A DNA stretch of 64,000 bases from Amblyornis subalaris (taxonomy: Eukaryota; Chordata; Aves; Passeriformes; Ptilonorhynchidae). The position numbers and the translations under genes were made by a program. Numbering within the stretch: the first letter of the stretch is position 1; each line of letters opens with the position of its first letter. Below are positions 1 through 11,640 of the stretch, one piece after another. A model generated the notes under the pieces. That model worked only from the letters and a program-made list of their open reading frames with translations. It was not told where the DNA came from and searched no databases. The stretch spans positions 16,114,077-16,178,076 of the forward strand of contig JACAXG010000002.1 of the NCBI GenBank assembly GCA_018881555.1. The letters run 5' to 3'.

Positions 1-3000
1 TCCTTTCCAGCCAGAACCATCACTCCCTATGGTCTTGTCACAGGAGTAAACAGTGACTTTATATGCAAATATAATTAACTTGGTCTGAAAAAACAGAGTG
101 AGAAAGGAAGATAAAGAAGGAATCTTTCCAAAACAGNCTCCTTCACACTGCCAGTGGGGAATTAGGCTACTTACAGCCTTTTTGGGTGGCAGTCCTCCCT
201 CCTTCTCTGGCTCCAACAGAAGCCCTGGCTTTGCTTACAGAACAACAATGCATCCCAGGAACAACGAAATAGTGCATCTCCTGCCAATGTGACAACATTT
301 CAAAGTGTGTGTTTTGTTCCAAAACAAAGGAACCAAAAGTAAGTCCTAGAGACTCTCACTCTATAGCCAGAGGGTCCACAAAAAAACCAAGCATGATATG
401 CCCAGGTATTTCCTGCTCAGATTCTGCAGCCCACCTTTGTTGTCTCTANTTATCAGCTCCTGCAGAGGGCAGTTACTTTCTTCTGGAACAAGGTTTTTAT
501 GTTTTCCTACAAAATATGGCTGCTTCAGAACACTAAGGAGAAAGGGACCAGCAAGTCCCATCCTCCACGTAAACATCATCTTTTTCTGAAGTGACATGTT
601 ACTCGTGCAAAATTACTGTCTTCTGTATCAAGGACTGCCTGATGCACCCAGCAAAAGAGAAGAGCAAGGGTGGATCTAAAATTTGCCTATAAAACTAGTG
701 AGGTCAAGATCCTGTCTTCTTTGAAAGCACCTCCCTTCTCCTTACCACCTCAAATTTTCCTATCCTCTCTGATGTCCTCCTACCCTGTCATCAAACTACC
801 CTTAGGATTGTTTTTCCAGCAATGTGTTGAATTTTTTCATTAATTCAAAACTCAAAAACAAAGGGAATGTAACTTGAAGGAGTTGATTTCGTTTGGTTTC
901 ATTTACTTTTAAGATTATCCAAAACATCTTCAGCTTCATACAAGTAAGGCAGGCACCTGTTCACCCAAGAGTATATATCTGCAGGAGAAACAAATACCAG
1001 CTGCAGGTAGTTGAGACTACACTTTGATTTGAGCCCTAGACATCCGAAGGCATCTTATTCATTTGAATTGCAAAATCTTGAGAAATGTGAAAAGAAGTAT
1101 AAAGTCATTACAAATGACAAAACTCATAGAAGGAATAAAAAACATTCTTTGATAAAATGCAACATTTACACACCACTCAGGGATGGACAGTAGCATGAAT
1201 AGGAAGGTGCATACCATCTTCCACTCACACAAAGAGAGCAGAGGGGCATGATAGTCACTGGAGTTCTTTACAGCTTCTAGCATTTATCTAACAAAATTCA
1301 TCCATATAGAAAAGTCCGTCTTAAAGAGACTTGTTGAACTGCCTGCTGGCATTTTCTACAGTTTGCAGCAAGTTAGATCAGCAGAGTCAATCTAAAAAAA
1401 AAAGAAAAGCTTTTATGTTTTATTTGTCAGGAAACTGGCTGTCTCTCAGCTACATTTAATCCATATTTGATAGACTCTGTAATATTCTGCAAACATTCCA
1501 GTAAATGTTAATTGTCATGCTGTGGCATGATGCATTTATAGAACCTGATGACTTCATTGATTTAAATGGCCTTTGGATAAGATCCAGGCTTGCAACCTTG
1601 CCTAGTCTCATATTTGCCAAAACCCAATTTAAAAACCATTAAGTCCTGTGAGAAGGAGATTATCATTAAGAAATTATTTTAATTCAATACCATTTAAGCC
1701 TAAAGTAATAGCTAATAACAGCAGTCAATGCTTAAAAGAATGTCTATAGTGCTTTGAAGATAGAAAGTGTTCTTTAGCATTTATACCAAAGAAGAGAGCT
1801 GATTTTGAGTAAACCATATCTCTTTCTAGGGGAGGAAGAAGGAATAAAGCAAGCTATTATGTGTCAGTCTGTAAATAAATAGCTTTTGTGCTACTTGAAA
1901 AGGCTCAGACACTAATAAGATTGACATCTGAACTAGAAGATTTCAAGTGCTTTGGTGCTATTAGGTACTAATCTATTTNTCTGAATGCTTTCATGAAAAT
2001 GGCCATCTTCATCAGACAAGTAAAGTGGTAAAAATCATGTCTTAGCAGGGCAGCTTTTCAAGAGCTTGCCAAATCACAGAAAGGGATGCACAGTTAATTA
2101 TGGTTTTGTTTTAATTAACTTGGGTAAGCTACAAACTAGCTGGTTTAGTCTCGGGTTTTTTCCTCATAATTATATTTGGAGATACCATGCTTCAGTGACC
2201 AGAGGTGGATGAATCTCACAGGTGAAGTTCTCCCATCCAGCAGTTAAAGCTGTTAATGTGTTGATTCATTTCCACCCAGAGAGTGGAGTTTGTTGGGAGC
2301 TCAGAAGGTAGAGGAAAACCAGCCTTAGTTATATCACCAGTGTGAAGCTGCAGCAGCTAAACCAAAAAAGTTATTCTAGCATATATTAACAAGAATTTAA
2401 TTTGTTAGATAACAAATGGGTTTTTCAGGAAAGCCTGAGACTGCTGCCTTAATGAAACAAACACCCAGGATCCTTGGTTCAGTGCTCTGCCTTCCACACT
2501 GAGAGCAAGAATGAGCATCAAGCCCAGAGTGTGCCCAGCTGTATCCATAAAGAGACGGTGACCAATTCCCATTTAGGATGCGGGGCTTAGCATCTGCAGA
2601 TGTAGTGATGTGGTGCTAAAATCTCACAGGACAAAAATGGGATAACCTGTCAGCATCACCATAAAAGCACTGAGCAGTTCTGCTCCGAACCGGTTATTTT
2701 GTGTGGTCTCTATTTGAGTGTTGGGTCTGTGATCAGCCTGTTTGACTTAGAGTTGCCAAGTGTCACTGTAAAGTTGTCTTCCCTGAGGGCCACCTCCTGG
2801 ATTTGCTACGTGGCAAGGACACGAGTGCAGAGCTGTGGGCCTGTCAGGGCTGGAGACGAGTGGGTGTGAGGCTGAGACAGGGCGAGGCTGACTCGTGACT
2901 CAATGTGCCCACACACTGTCCAGAAATGGAAATGCTCCACTGCTGTTCATGACCCGAGTTGTTCTCTAGCAGCAACACTATGTTAAAAAACACAGACTGG

Positions 3001-5446
3001 AGTTAATTCTGATTAGCCTCAAATAGTTATCTTCTTCCAGACTCAGCTACGCCAGAAAAAAGGGCAACCATCATATCTGCTGATCACCCTTCTCTTGCTG
3101 GAGGCCACTGTCCCTGCCAATCTGTAAGTGAAGAAACCTGTCCAAGAACTCTCATCGTGTTCCAAGCCAAGCCATGTGAATTAGCTCAGATAACACCACA
3201 GATGGTTTGTTCCTGAAGCAGCAAGAGCAAAAGCTTGCTCACAATTCCCCACAGCCTGATTAACAAGGGAACTAACCTCTTCCATGAGCTCAGCTAAAAG
3301 ATGTCTATGTATAGCCTACACTGCTGATTTCCTATGTTACAAACTTTTTGTTTTGATGATCAGATCCTCCAGGTCTCTACCACATGATGCCACAAGACAG
3401 TTTGTACAAAAAGGTTACCTGCCTCCAGGTAATGTGGCCAGTGCTGCTCAAGTTTCACTGTGTTTCAGGAGTGCAGTAGAAAGGTTTGGCTAAAGAGGAA
3501 CAAGAGTAGCATCAGCAAGATGACACCTCTCTGTCAGAGTCTTCCTGAAACCAGCAGGAACAGGCCAAGACAAAGGGACCTCAGGACTTCAGTCAATGGC
3601 TGCTTGTCCAATGCTGTTATGAAGCTCTCAGTTCTGCTGGGAAGTGTCTCTTGGAAGAAGTGTTTGCTTCTTGGGAAGCCAAGAAAGGAGGGAGATCGCC
3701 TTCAGAAACTGAGAAGGAAGGAGATCCCTTATTTTGTGCACTACTATGGATTGCACAAATCTGTGCAGATTCTGCCTTTCACCCCATGGGAGCCTGGCTG
3801 CCTGTGCTAAATGCTCTCTGAAGGCATGTTTGCTTTCAGGTGTGTGTTTGCTCAGGGTGACTTTCAGCAGATAAGTGCTATGAAAAATCCCCTTACCTGT
3901 GCTAATAGCAAATGCCTTTCTGGATCATGAAATGAAATCAGGATGAGTAAAGTGACATTGAAATTGCACAGAAAATGATAGTAATGAATCAACAGGAAGA
4001 CAAACAGTGCTTCTGCAATTACATGTGGTACACCAAAAGCTCTCTGTCAACAGCTACTGACCTCTTCAAGCTGTCAGGCATGATATCTGATTGTATCATT
4101 CACCACCTATAGCACTGAGGGGAGTCAGTTGTCAAGCATCATTTCTTTATTATTATCATTTTCCATAGATTCAAATACTCTTTGAAGACATTGGAGATTA
4201 ATAAATAGAAATAATTGGTCTGTTCCGTCACTCTGCAAAGATTAACACAATTGTGTCCTTGGTGAAACCTTGCTATGTGGAGCTAACGTGAATGCAGCAG
4301 TAAGGAAGATGTTCAAAGGGCTCTTCCAGATCCCATCTATAGCTGCATCCTCTGTGTGTCAAAACACGAGGACAAGAGGAGGCCTTGTCCAGTAAAAGTT
4401 GAGCCTGTTTTAATATATTTCAGGAAAAGGTATGAAAACAACTGAACTTGGCAGCATATTTAATAAAAATTAGAAGAAAAAACAATAGATCAGGCTCCAA
4501 TCTTTTTTTTGATACCTTCCTACTGTGATGACCGATCACCTCAGAAGCCATACCCGCAAGACTTTCATAAGCTGCAAAGTCAGGTTAAATGCAATGCCCA
4601 AGCTTCTTTAGGAAGTCTGCTGCAGAGAAGGGGAAAAAAAAAAAAAAAGCCAACATGATCATCCAAATCCCAGGCTAGTGTCCCAAGCACTGAGATATCT
4701 TTCCTGCGCCAACTATTTATCAGACCACTTCACGATTCATTGCCTTTCCAAATAGCTTCTCACTGAGGAACAGTGAGTTGCAAAAGGCTTTGTAGATTGA
4801 ACTAGAAAGGTCCTCAGAAGGTGAGCCAGGAATGATTTCAGATACAGAAAGCAAAATACTGTCTTGAAAGAGGTCAGAGAAACAGATCCACATCACTTCA
4901 CTGATACTGCAAAGCTGATATGCTGAACATTTAGCCTCAAACATGAACGGAGGAGCATCCATTCCCACCTCTCTGCCCCTGCAGCCAATTAGTTAGGTGC
5001 CATTTGGGAATTTTTCAGCTCTTTCATCTCTTACAACAGTTTCTCAGAGCTCTTCTACAGTCCCAGGGCAGAGTGAGATAAAAATAGAACTATGCCAGAT
5101 ACAGATGTGACTTTTGATTAATTATCAGCCTAACCCTTTATGTAGACACCAACTGCTTCATGATGGTATCATATGTGAACATTATTTCTTTTTCTCTTTT
5201 TTGTCCCCAATTAGACAACCAGCCTTACTGACCCTCTAAGCAGCGTACAAAATCCCTATGACCAAGAGCCATTAAAAACATGTTTTATGTCAGAAAGCCA
5301 AGGGGAGAATAGTGGGCAAGTCACAAGAAAGGGTATGGGATAACATCTGCTCAGACCCCAGAGCTCCATGGCAGGATGGGACTCAGTAAAATATCCAGCC
5401 AGATCCAAGGGCACCCCAGCAACATTCAGCCAAACATCATCTAGCA

Positions 5447-5983
5447 ATGGGGTCTTGTAGTGACATGCTGCACATGGCTCAGGAGTCAAAGGCTGACCAC
5501 ATGAAAGTCATTGGTAACACTGTCAAACACCTCCATAGTGCTACTCACGGGTCTGTCCTGGATGCGAGGAGGGAACTTTGTGCCACTACTATTATCCTGG
5601 CACAATTAGAGCACAGCAGCTTTCACACTCTAGCAAGATTTCATTTCACTTATCTGACAAAAAAAAACCTCAGAGCAAAACCTTCTCAAGTGGATTTTGA
5701 CCAAAAAACCTTAATCAAACAAACAACAGAACTACTTGCGGCTCAGTCGCTCAGGACAATCAAGCTCTTTCTGCCAGAAACTCTCAGTGGTCCCCTGCTT
5801 GGCAGAACATTGACCCCCGTGCCACAGGTTCTGGGGGCTGCAGAGAGGAAGACAGATTTTAAACAAGTCCCATCAATAATGCCTTACTGGGTAAAATGCA
5901 AGAGGCTATTAAACTCAGGATCTTTCAACGAGACTTTCGGTTTTCTTCTGAAATCCTGCAAACTGGGTTTTCACATTAATTGA
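5447..5983 (+). other. Unexplained 178-codon open reading frame
   Basis: ATG at 5447 with G at -3 and G at +4 (a fair Kozak context), open to the TGA ending at 5983. The product begins MGSCSDMLHMAQESKADHMK. It shows no signal peptide, membrane segment, repeat or family motif I recognise. It is the longest ATG-started frame in the window outside HACE1. With no splice context or promoter visible, it may be a chance frame or part of a non-coding transcript. Confidence 0.15.
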
Positions 5984-8900
5984 ATATTTTCCCCAGCCTG
6001 AACAGACAAAATATGATTGAGGGATAAACAGAGACCCAGACAGTTCACCTGAATACCTGTTTTCAAACAGCATATCCAGTGGTGTTCAGAAGGCAATGCC
6101 ACATGAAGTGCTTCGCCACATGAAGTGCTCCCCCATATTTCGCTTTAAGCTATGTATAGTCCACCAGCATTTTTCAAAAACATGACAGCACATCTGTAAA
6201 GAGACAGAAACTGAAAAAAAGCTGTCAGTTTAGGGTCTTGAAGTCTAGTTACTGCTGTGCTAGAGGAAGAAGACTGCAAGCAAGGGGTCTAGTACCAGCA
6301 GAACAAAAAGGAGGAATAACTACTGCTTTTTTCATCCAGTGTGCTCACCTCAACTTGCCTTGGGGAGGGAGAGAGGGAGGAAGGAAGGGAAGGCTCCTGG
6401 CACAGGGCATGAGCAACTGTTCAGTCATTCTGAAAAGAAACTGCAGAGAAAAAAGTTGTAAAGTTCTCCTACTTTGGGAGAACTGTTATTGATCTCTTTC
6501 ACTGAGTTGATAAGGGTTTGGGGTCAGCTCTTAAAAACAAGAGAATGAAGCTTAACATAATGAAGGATTTGGTTTCTAACTACTCTCAGCACAACACTCA
6601 CCTGGATTGTGGTTTAGTTTTTTTAAGCTAGCATAACTACCTTTAAACCACACCAAGATTGGAGAGGCACCAGGCATACCCTGTGTCTGTTGTGAATTTA
6701 TCTGAGAGGTGAAACAAGCAGAAACTGGGCTGCCAGTAAAGCATGTGGGAGCATCGTTGTCACCCCCAGAGACAGGTCAGACTGACAGAAAAACATATAA
6801 GCATCTGTGAAAATAGCAAGTGTAGAGAAGAGGTTTATTATGAGTAAGCCTGAATATCAAATACTGAAATGTTCCATGCTGTTATAAAATATTAAAAAAA
6901 AAAAAAAAAAGAAACAGAGATAAAAGACATTAACTTCTAAATAAAGCACCTCTTAAAACAATCTATTAGAAGCTGGGGAAGTATTCATAGTTCATTTCTT
7001 GACAAGAATATCTATTTGGAATCTCTCACCCACTACTACGTGACAGCATAGTTTGATGAGGTTTACTTCTGACCAGCATTTTTAGAGAGAGTTTTGGGGG
7101 TTGTGAATTTACTGGCAACCATAACCCAGAGATCTTCCTCATATTTCCTCGCTTCAGTATCTCATGACTGGTTTTAGCAATTTATTCTGACAAAAAACAA
7201 ATGCATTCATGTTACGATATTAAATACACATGCACTCTCCCAAGGAATTTCAATCTTGGTTATCACAAATGCATCTTTAATTTCTAATTTTTCTATTCCA
7301 TGACAGTAACCAGATGAGCCTTTGCTTGTTCATTTGCATCCAATCCTGTCTCCTTTTCAAGGAGCTTAAAAATATACTGCCAGCTAGGTACACTGTATTT
7401 AATGATTATCTGAAAGTTCCTACATACTTGGAACTATACAGATAAGGTTCTGTTTTACACCATTGTCAATCAGTAATGTTGGGCAGCATTTTCTTTTGAT
7501 CCCCACTCACGTATTCCAACTGGATCTCCAAGCACTTCTGTGACACGAGTACTTGCAATAATCATCTGCATCATATTTGCATAGACAGTATGTCTTGATG
7601 AGCAGCATGAGAGCAGCATTGCATTCTGCTGAGATCAGTAGTGCATGGAGCTCAGTGCCGAAGGGCAGTTGAAGATTTCCTGTACAAAGCATTAAGGTGG
7701 AGTGTGTTAAACCAAAATGAAGAGGAGATAAAACCCCCAGCAAGTCTTCTGCACTTCTGCTGTTCAGTTGCATCATCTGTTTTCTCTTACATCTCTTTCT
7801 CAATCTATCAAAACTATTTTAAATGTGGAGTAAACTCTGGAAATGTAAAGAGAAGCCCACATGATGCCAAGCAGGCATATGTCTGTGCATTTACCCTGTA
7901 TAAAACTAGGGTCTAGGTAAAAGCTCTGTGGATGGGAAGGCATTTCAGTTAAAATACAAAAGCCAGAAGTGCTGTGTTTCCAAATTAAAGACCCCTGACT
8001 TTCTTCTGGTCAAAATGGATATATCTCGTGTCATTATCCTAACTTGTGAGAAAAGCAATTGTTGAAACAATCCTCCCAAGCTCCTTCCCATGGGACAGGA
8101 GGGCTAGACTTTTCCTAGAGCACTTCCACATGCTTTAAGACCTTGCTATTATTAAGCCTTCCATATGTCAGAACTACATAACGAATTTATCAGCTCCTGC
8201 ATGCCCATTCAATAATGGTCTGCTGACCTACTGACAAAAACCTTCTGGGTAAGGTCTTGCTGTGGCAGAGCTGACAGCTATGGTTAGCTTGTTTAACAGC
8301 ATATTAACATGAAAAATTATCTCTTTGAATCTTACAGAAACACTGCAGTGTCCTGGCACAAGCTCAGTGAACTGTGACACTGCCTGAATTTCCTTGAATT
8401 GCTCTGAAAAAAAAATATTCTCTATTAAATATGAATTCAAAATGGAATTAAAACAAAAATGAAGCAGCTTTGGCAGGAAGCTGCTCTATGTTCTTTATCA
8501 GAAACCAACCATGACTAGCAGCACTGGCCACATGTCAAAATCAGGGTACCTTGCAAGAACTAGAGCATGTCATCTTCATTTCCAGTCCCTCAAATCTATT
8601 TCAACCTCTATTTTCCCCTTTGTTCTAGAATTTATTTGATCTCTTGCTACAGAACAGCTTTTAAAACATGCTTTCCAACTTGCTGGGTTGTAGGGGGTCA
8701 TTCCTAGAGGTCTATCTTTGCATTCATAGTGCCATAAATAATGGCCTTCATCTACAGCATGATTATCTTTCCCGTTCCAGTATCTCTCAAAGTGACATTT
8801 TGTTCAGTGCTCCTGTGCCTGAGATGGATTAACAATACTCACAGGTACTAAACCACTTTTATTAGAGAAACATTCTCTGGGTTATTGACTTATACTCTAA

Positions 8901-9489
8901 CATGGTTCTCTCTTACATTCCTTGCAAAGTTTAGAACTAATTATTTTGCAGGCAGTTTCACAGCAGAGCAGTACAGTTTCTCACAAACTTTTCTTTCCAC
9001 TTGGAGGCAAGGACTTGCATTAGCAAGTTGCACTCATGTTTTACTGCTCATAGATTGAATTACATTTATCACTCTGGAAGCAGCAACAGCACGACTGCCC
9101 TTCCACATGTGAAACATGCAATTCATCGATTTCTGGAGCTGTAACCACAGCTTTACATTTATCATATGTCAGTTCTGGTTTACTTAGCAGTCCCCTGTGT
9201 GGGACAATGTAGTTTAAAATGTTGCTATTAAAGAGGGGGAAAAAAAGAAACATTTCACATACAATGGTAACATTCATCAACTGTTCTTTGCAGAGTGATG
9301 TAGCACTATTTATCAACTACCAGTTTCCAATTTCTCTAGCAATAACTTTTTTACTCTTATAGATGGCTCAGAGATCTAAGTACAAAATGACAAAAAGAAT
9401 AGTTGAAACATAACTCACATAAACCTGCTCCTCGTGCTGAACAACAGATCCTTTTTTACAATAGGAAGAAGCAGTTTTTGATCCCTGAA

Positions 9490-9755
9490 CTTTTATCTGG
9501 AGGTAGAGATCATTTTTGCGACCCCTAAGGAAATTAGCCAGCCCCCAAAATTAAGAGCTTGACTCCCAATTTTGAGTGAAATATCCCCATTTGAGTGAAC
9601 AACTAACTCCATATTGAGGCATCCTGTTTCAGAAGCCTCTGAATCCCTCAAGCCCTTGGCTTCATGCAGGCAGCCCCTGTTCAAGGGGACTGTTGGCTGA
9701 CCTCAAACAAACCTTGGCGCCTGCCATTTGGTTTTCACATTGAATAAAAGCAAGG
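9490..9755 (+). repeat. Possible degraded LTR or other retroelement remnant
   Basis: A block of more GC-rich, pyrimidine-rich sequence (CAGCCCCC, GGCAGCCCCTGTTCAAGG, TTGGCGCCTGCCATTTGG) ends in TTGAATAAAAGCAAGG with AATAAA near 9743. This resembles the end of an avian retroviral LTR in texture only. No TG...CA termini, partner LTR or target duplication was identified. Confidence 0.2.
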
Positions 9756-11099
9756 GTAAGTGACAAAAATCCTATCCCTATCTCAGCTGTTTAAGTTAGT
9801 ATCTCAAAAGATGAGACACCTTTACCTAGTTCTGAAGCTCTACCACTCTTTTTTTTTTTTTTGCCACCTTTTAAAATTTGTGGCTGTGAGCAGCTTGAAG
9901 TCTTTGACAACTGGTTGGGTATGCAAGCTCAGTGTCTTGGGTCCCTGGTCAAACAAGCCTATTCTGCTGTCCAGGAAGTCAGGAGAAGGTGGTCTTCCCT
10001 TCATTTCTGGAGGTGTTGCATGCCCCTTTCAAATCCCATACGGACAGTGGAAGAGAGGCTACAGAAACACATTTAGAATCATCTGCAAAATATTCCCCGA
10101 GCAAAATTTCAACAACCTGGAGTTTGTCACATCTCTCTAGGCTTTAAGGGGCAAAGTGTATTCCAGCAGAAGTTGCAATGAAGTGATGGTTTTCCCTACT
10201 GCCAGACCAGGAGACACTGCAGGTGCCTGTCCAGTACCATGACAAGGGCAGCAATGCAGTCACCCACTCACTCCTGCTCAAGGACCTTCTCTCAGTCCTT
10301 TGCACTGGAAGGGATCACTCTTGCCAAAAGAATAATTTGTCTTGGGGTAGGAGGGACATAGAGGGAAGAGAGTGGTGACTGTCACCCCACCTTGTTGCTC
10401 TGACTGGAATACATTTTCAAATGGCTGAGGGGAAAAGCAGAATTCATTCTGTCAGATGGCCACAGCCAGCACGACTGCAAGAACCAGCAGACCCAGACCT
10501 CTTATTGAAAACATATTCTCCAAGACAAATGAAAACAGAATGGCTTAAACAAAATTATGCCTTCTTGTGACACTTAACCTTGAAGATTTTCTCATTCTGT
10601 CAGAGGTGCTTTCATGCAGTTTACAATATGAATAGCAAAATCACAGTGTCTTTAATCACAAAGTAAGTCCTATTTGTTTCTTGTTTTCTGTTGTGAAAGT
10701 TGTTTTTCTGGCTGTTGTCAAATATGTCGGAAACAAAAGGCTGTAAAAGAAAATCTCCCCAAAATGTATGTTTCCACTATTGTACAAAAATACGTTAACA
10801 AAGAATAAAGCATGTAATGCTGTTAACTGGTTTTGTCTGCTCTATCTGTTCAAGAATAAACTGGTGCTAGTTGAAACAGGGCATAGGAAAAGACAAACCC
10901 CAATAACTGCTATTTCCACTTCCTCCAGAACTTGGTAGTAGGAAAACAAAGCTAGATTTTCCCAACATTTCTTATTAAGAAAACATCATCATTTCTAATA
11001 ATTAGGACAGTCACTTGGAAAGTGGGTGATCCACATTTGAGATGTTATCATCAGCTAAGCAAACCAGAGATTTACACCTTTCTCAAATCCCAGGTATGC

Positions 11100-11640
11100 A
11101 TGGGAAGGACCTCAAAGCAGACGAACTAGATCAGATTGTTCATAGCCATGTCCAGTCTAGCTCTGAATGTCTGCAAGAACAGAGACATCAAAACCTCTCT
11201 GGGCAGCCTTTTAGCCTTTTTCCACCCTTGTGGTGGAAAAATATTTCTAATACCCAGATATTTGGATTTTCCCTTATTGCAGCTACTCTCTGTTCTCTCC
11301 CACTCTTTCCCTATGCACTTCAGAGAACAGTATTAAAGTGTAAACATCCAGCATTGCAACCCCTTCATCTACTCACCAGCGAAGACAGTAGACTGGTCAG
11401 GCATAATTTGCCCATGGTACATCCATGCTGGCTGTTCCCAGTCACCTTCCCATCCTTCATGTGCTTGGATATGGCTTCCAAGAAGACAAGATCCCTAATC
11501 TTCCTGGGAACTGAGGTTAACCTGATAGGTCAACAGTTCCCCAGATTCTTCCCCTTACCCTTCATTAAAATGGCATTAAAAAGGCATTGGCCTTTGTCCT
11601 CTTCCCTGAATGCCATCACATTTCCAAGATGACAGAGAGA
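11100..11640 (-). repeat. Degenerate CR1 LINE, with reverse-transcriptase and 3'-region pieces
   Basis: Read on the minus strand, 11600-11385 resembles part of CR1 ORF2, the reverse transcriptase around the residues before the QHGFTKGKSCLTN-type block. 11275-11111 resembles the CR1 3' region: the plus strand shows the familiar CTCTCTGGGCAGCC and TTTCTAATACCCAGATA spacing. The two pieces share orientation and run in the order expected of one element, but with much less sequence between them than an intact copy has. Heavily mutated; no open frame survives. Confidence 0.65.

Larger units (their letters stand above)
1..11099. other. Intergenic DNA downstream of HACE1, no gene recognised
   Basis: I find no exon, RNA gene or well-preserved mobile element in this stretch. 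It contains homopolymer runs (A at about 4634-4648 and 6894-6910; T at about 9849-9862), a purine-rich tract (6361-6394), a 15-base direct repeat (6098-6112 and 6115-6129) and a few chance-like open frames. The longest of those is at 5447-5983, listed separately. In human, the side of HACE1 beyond its 3' end is a gene desert, and the emptiness here fits that. Confidence 0.6.

Noticed and set aside
3460..3810. 116-codon plus-strand open frame
   Set aside because: It does not start at an ATG and the product is basic with no recognisable domain; treated as chance.
6894..6910. Poly(A) tail of a processed pseudogene
   Set aside because: A17 run, but the preceding sequence has no recognisable coding remnant and no flanking duplication was seen.
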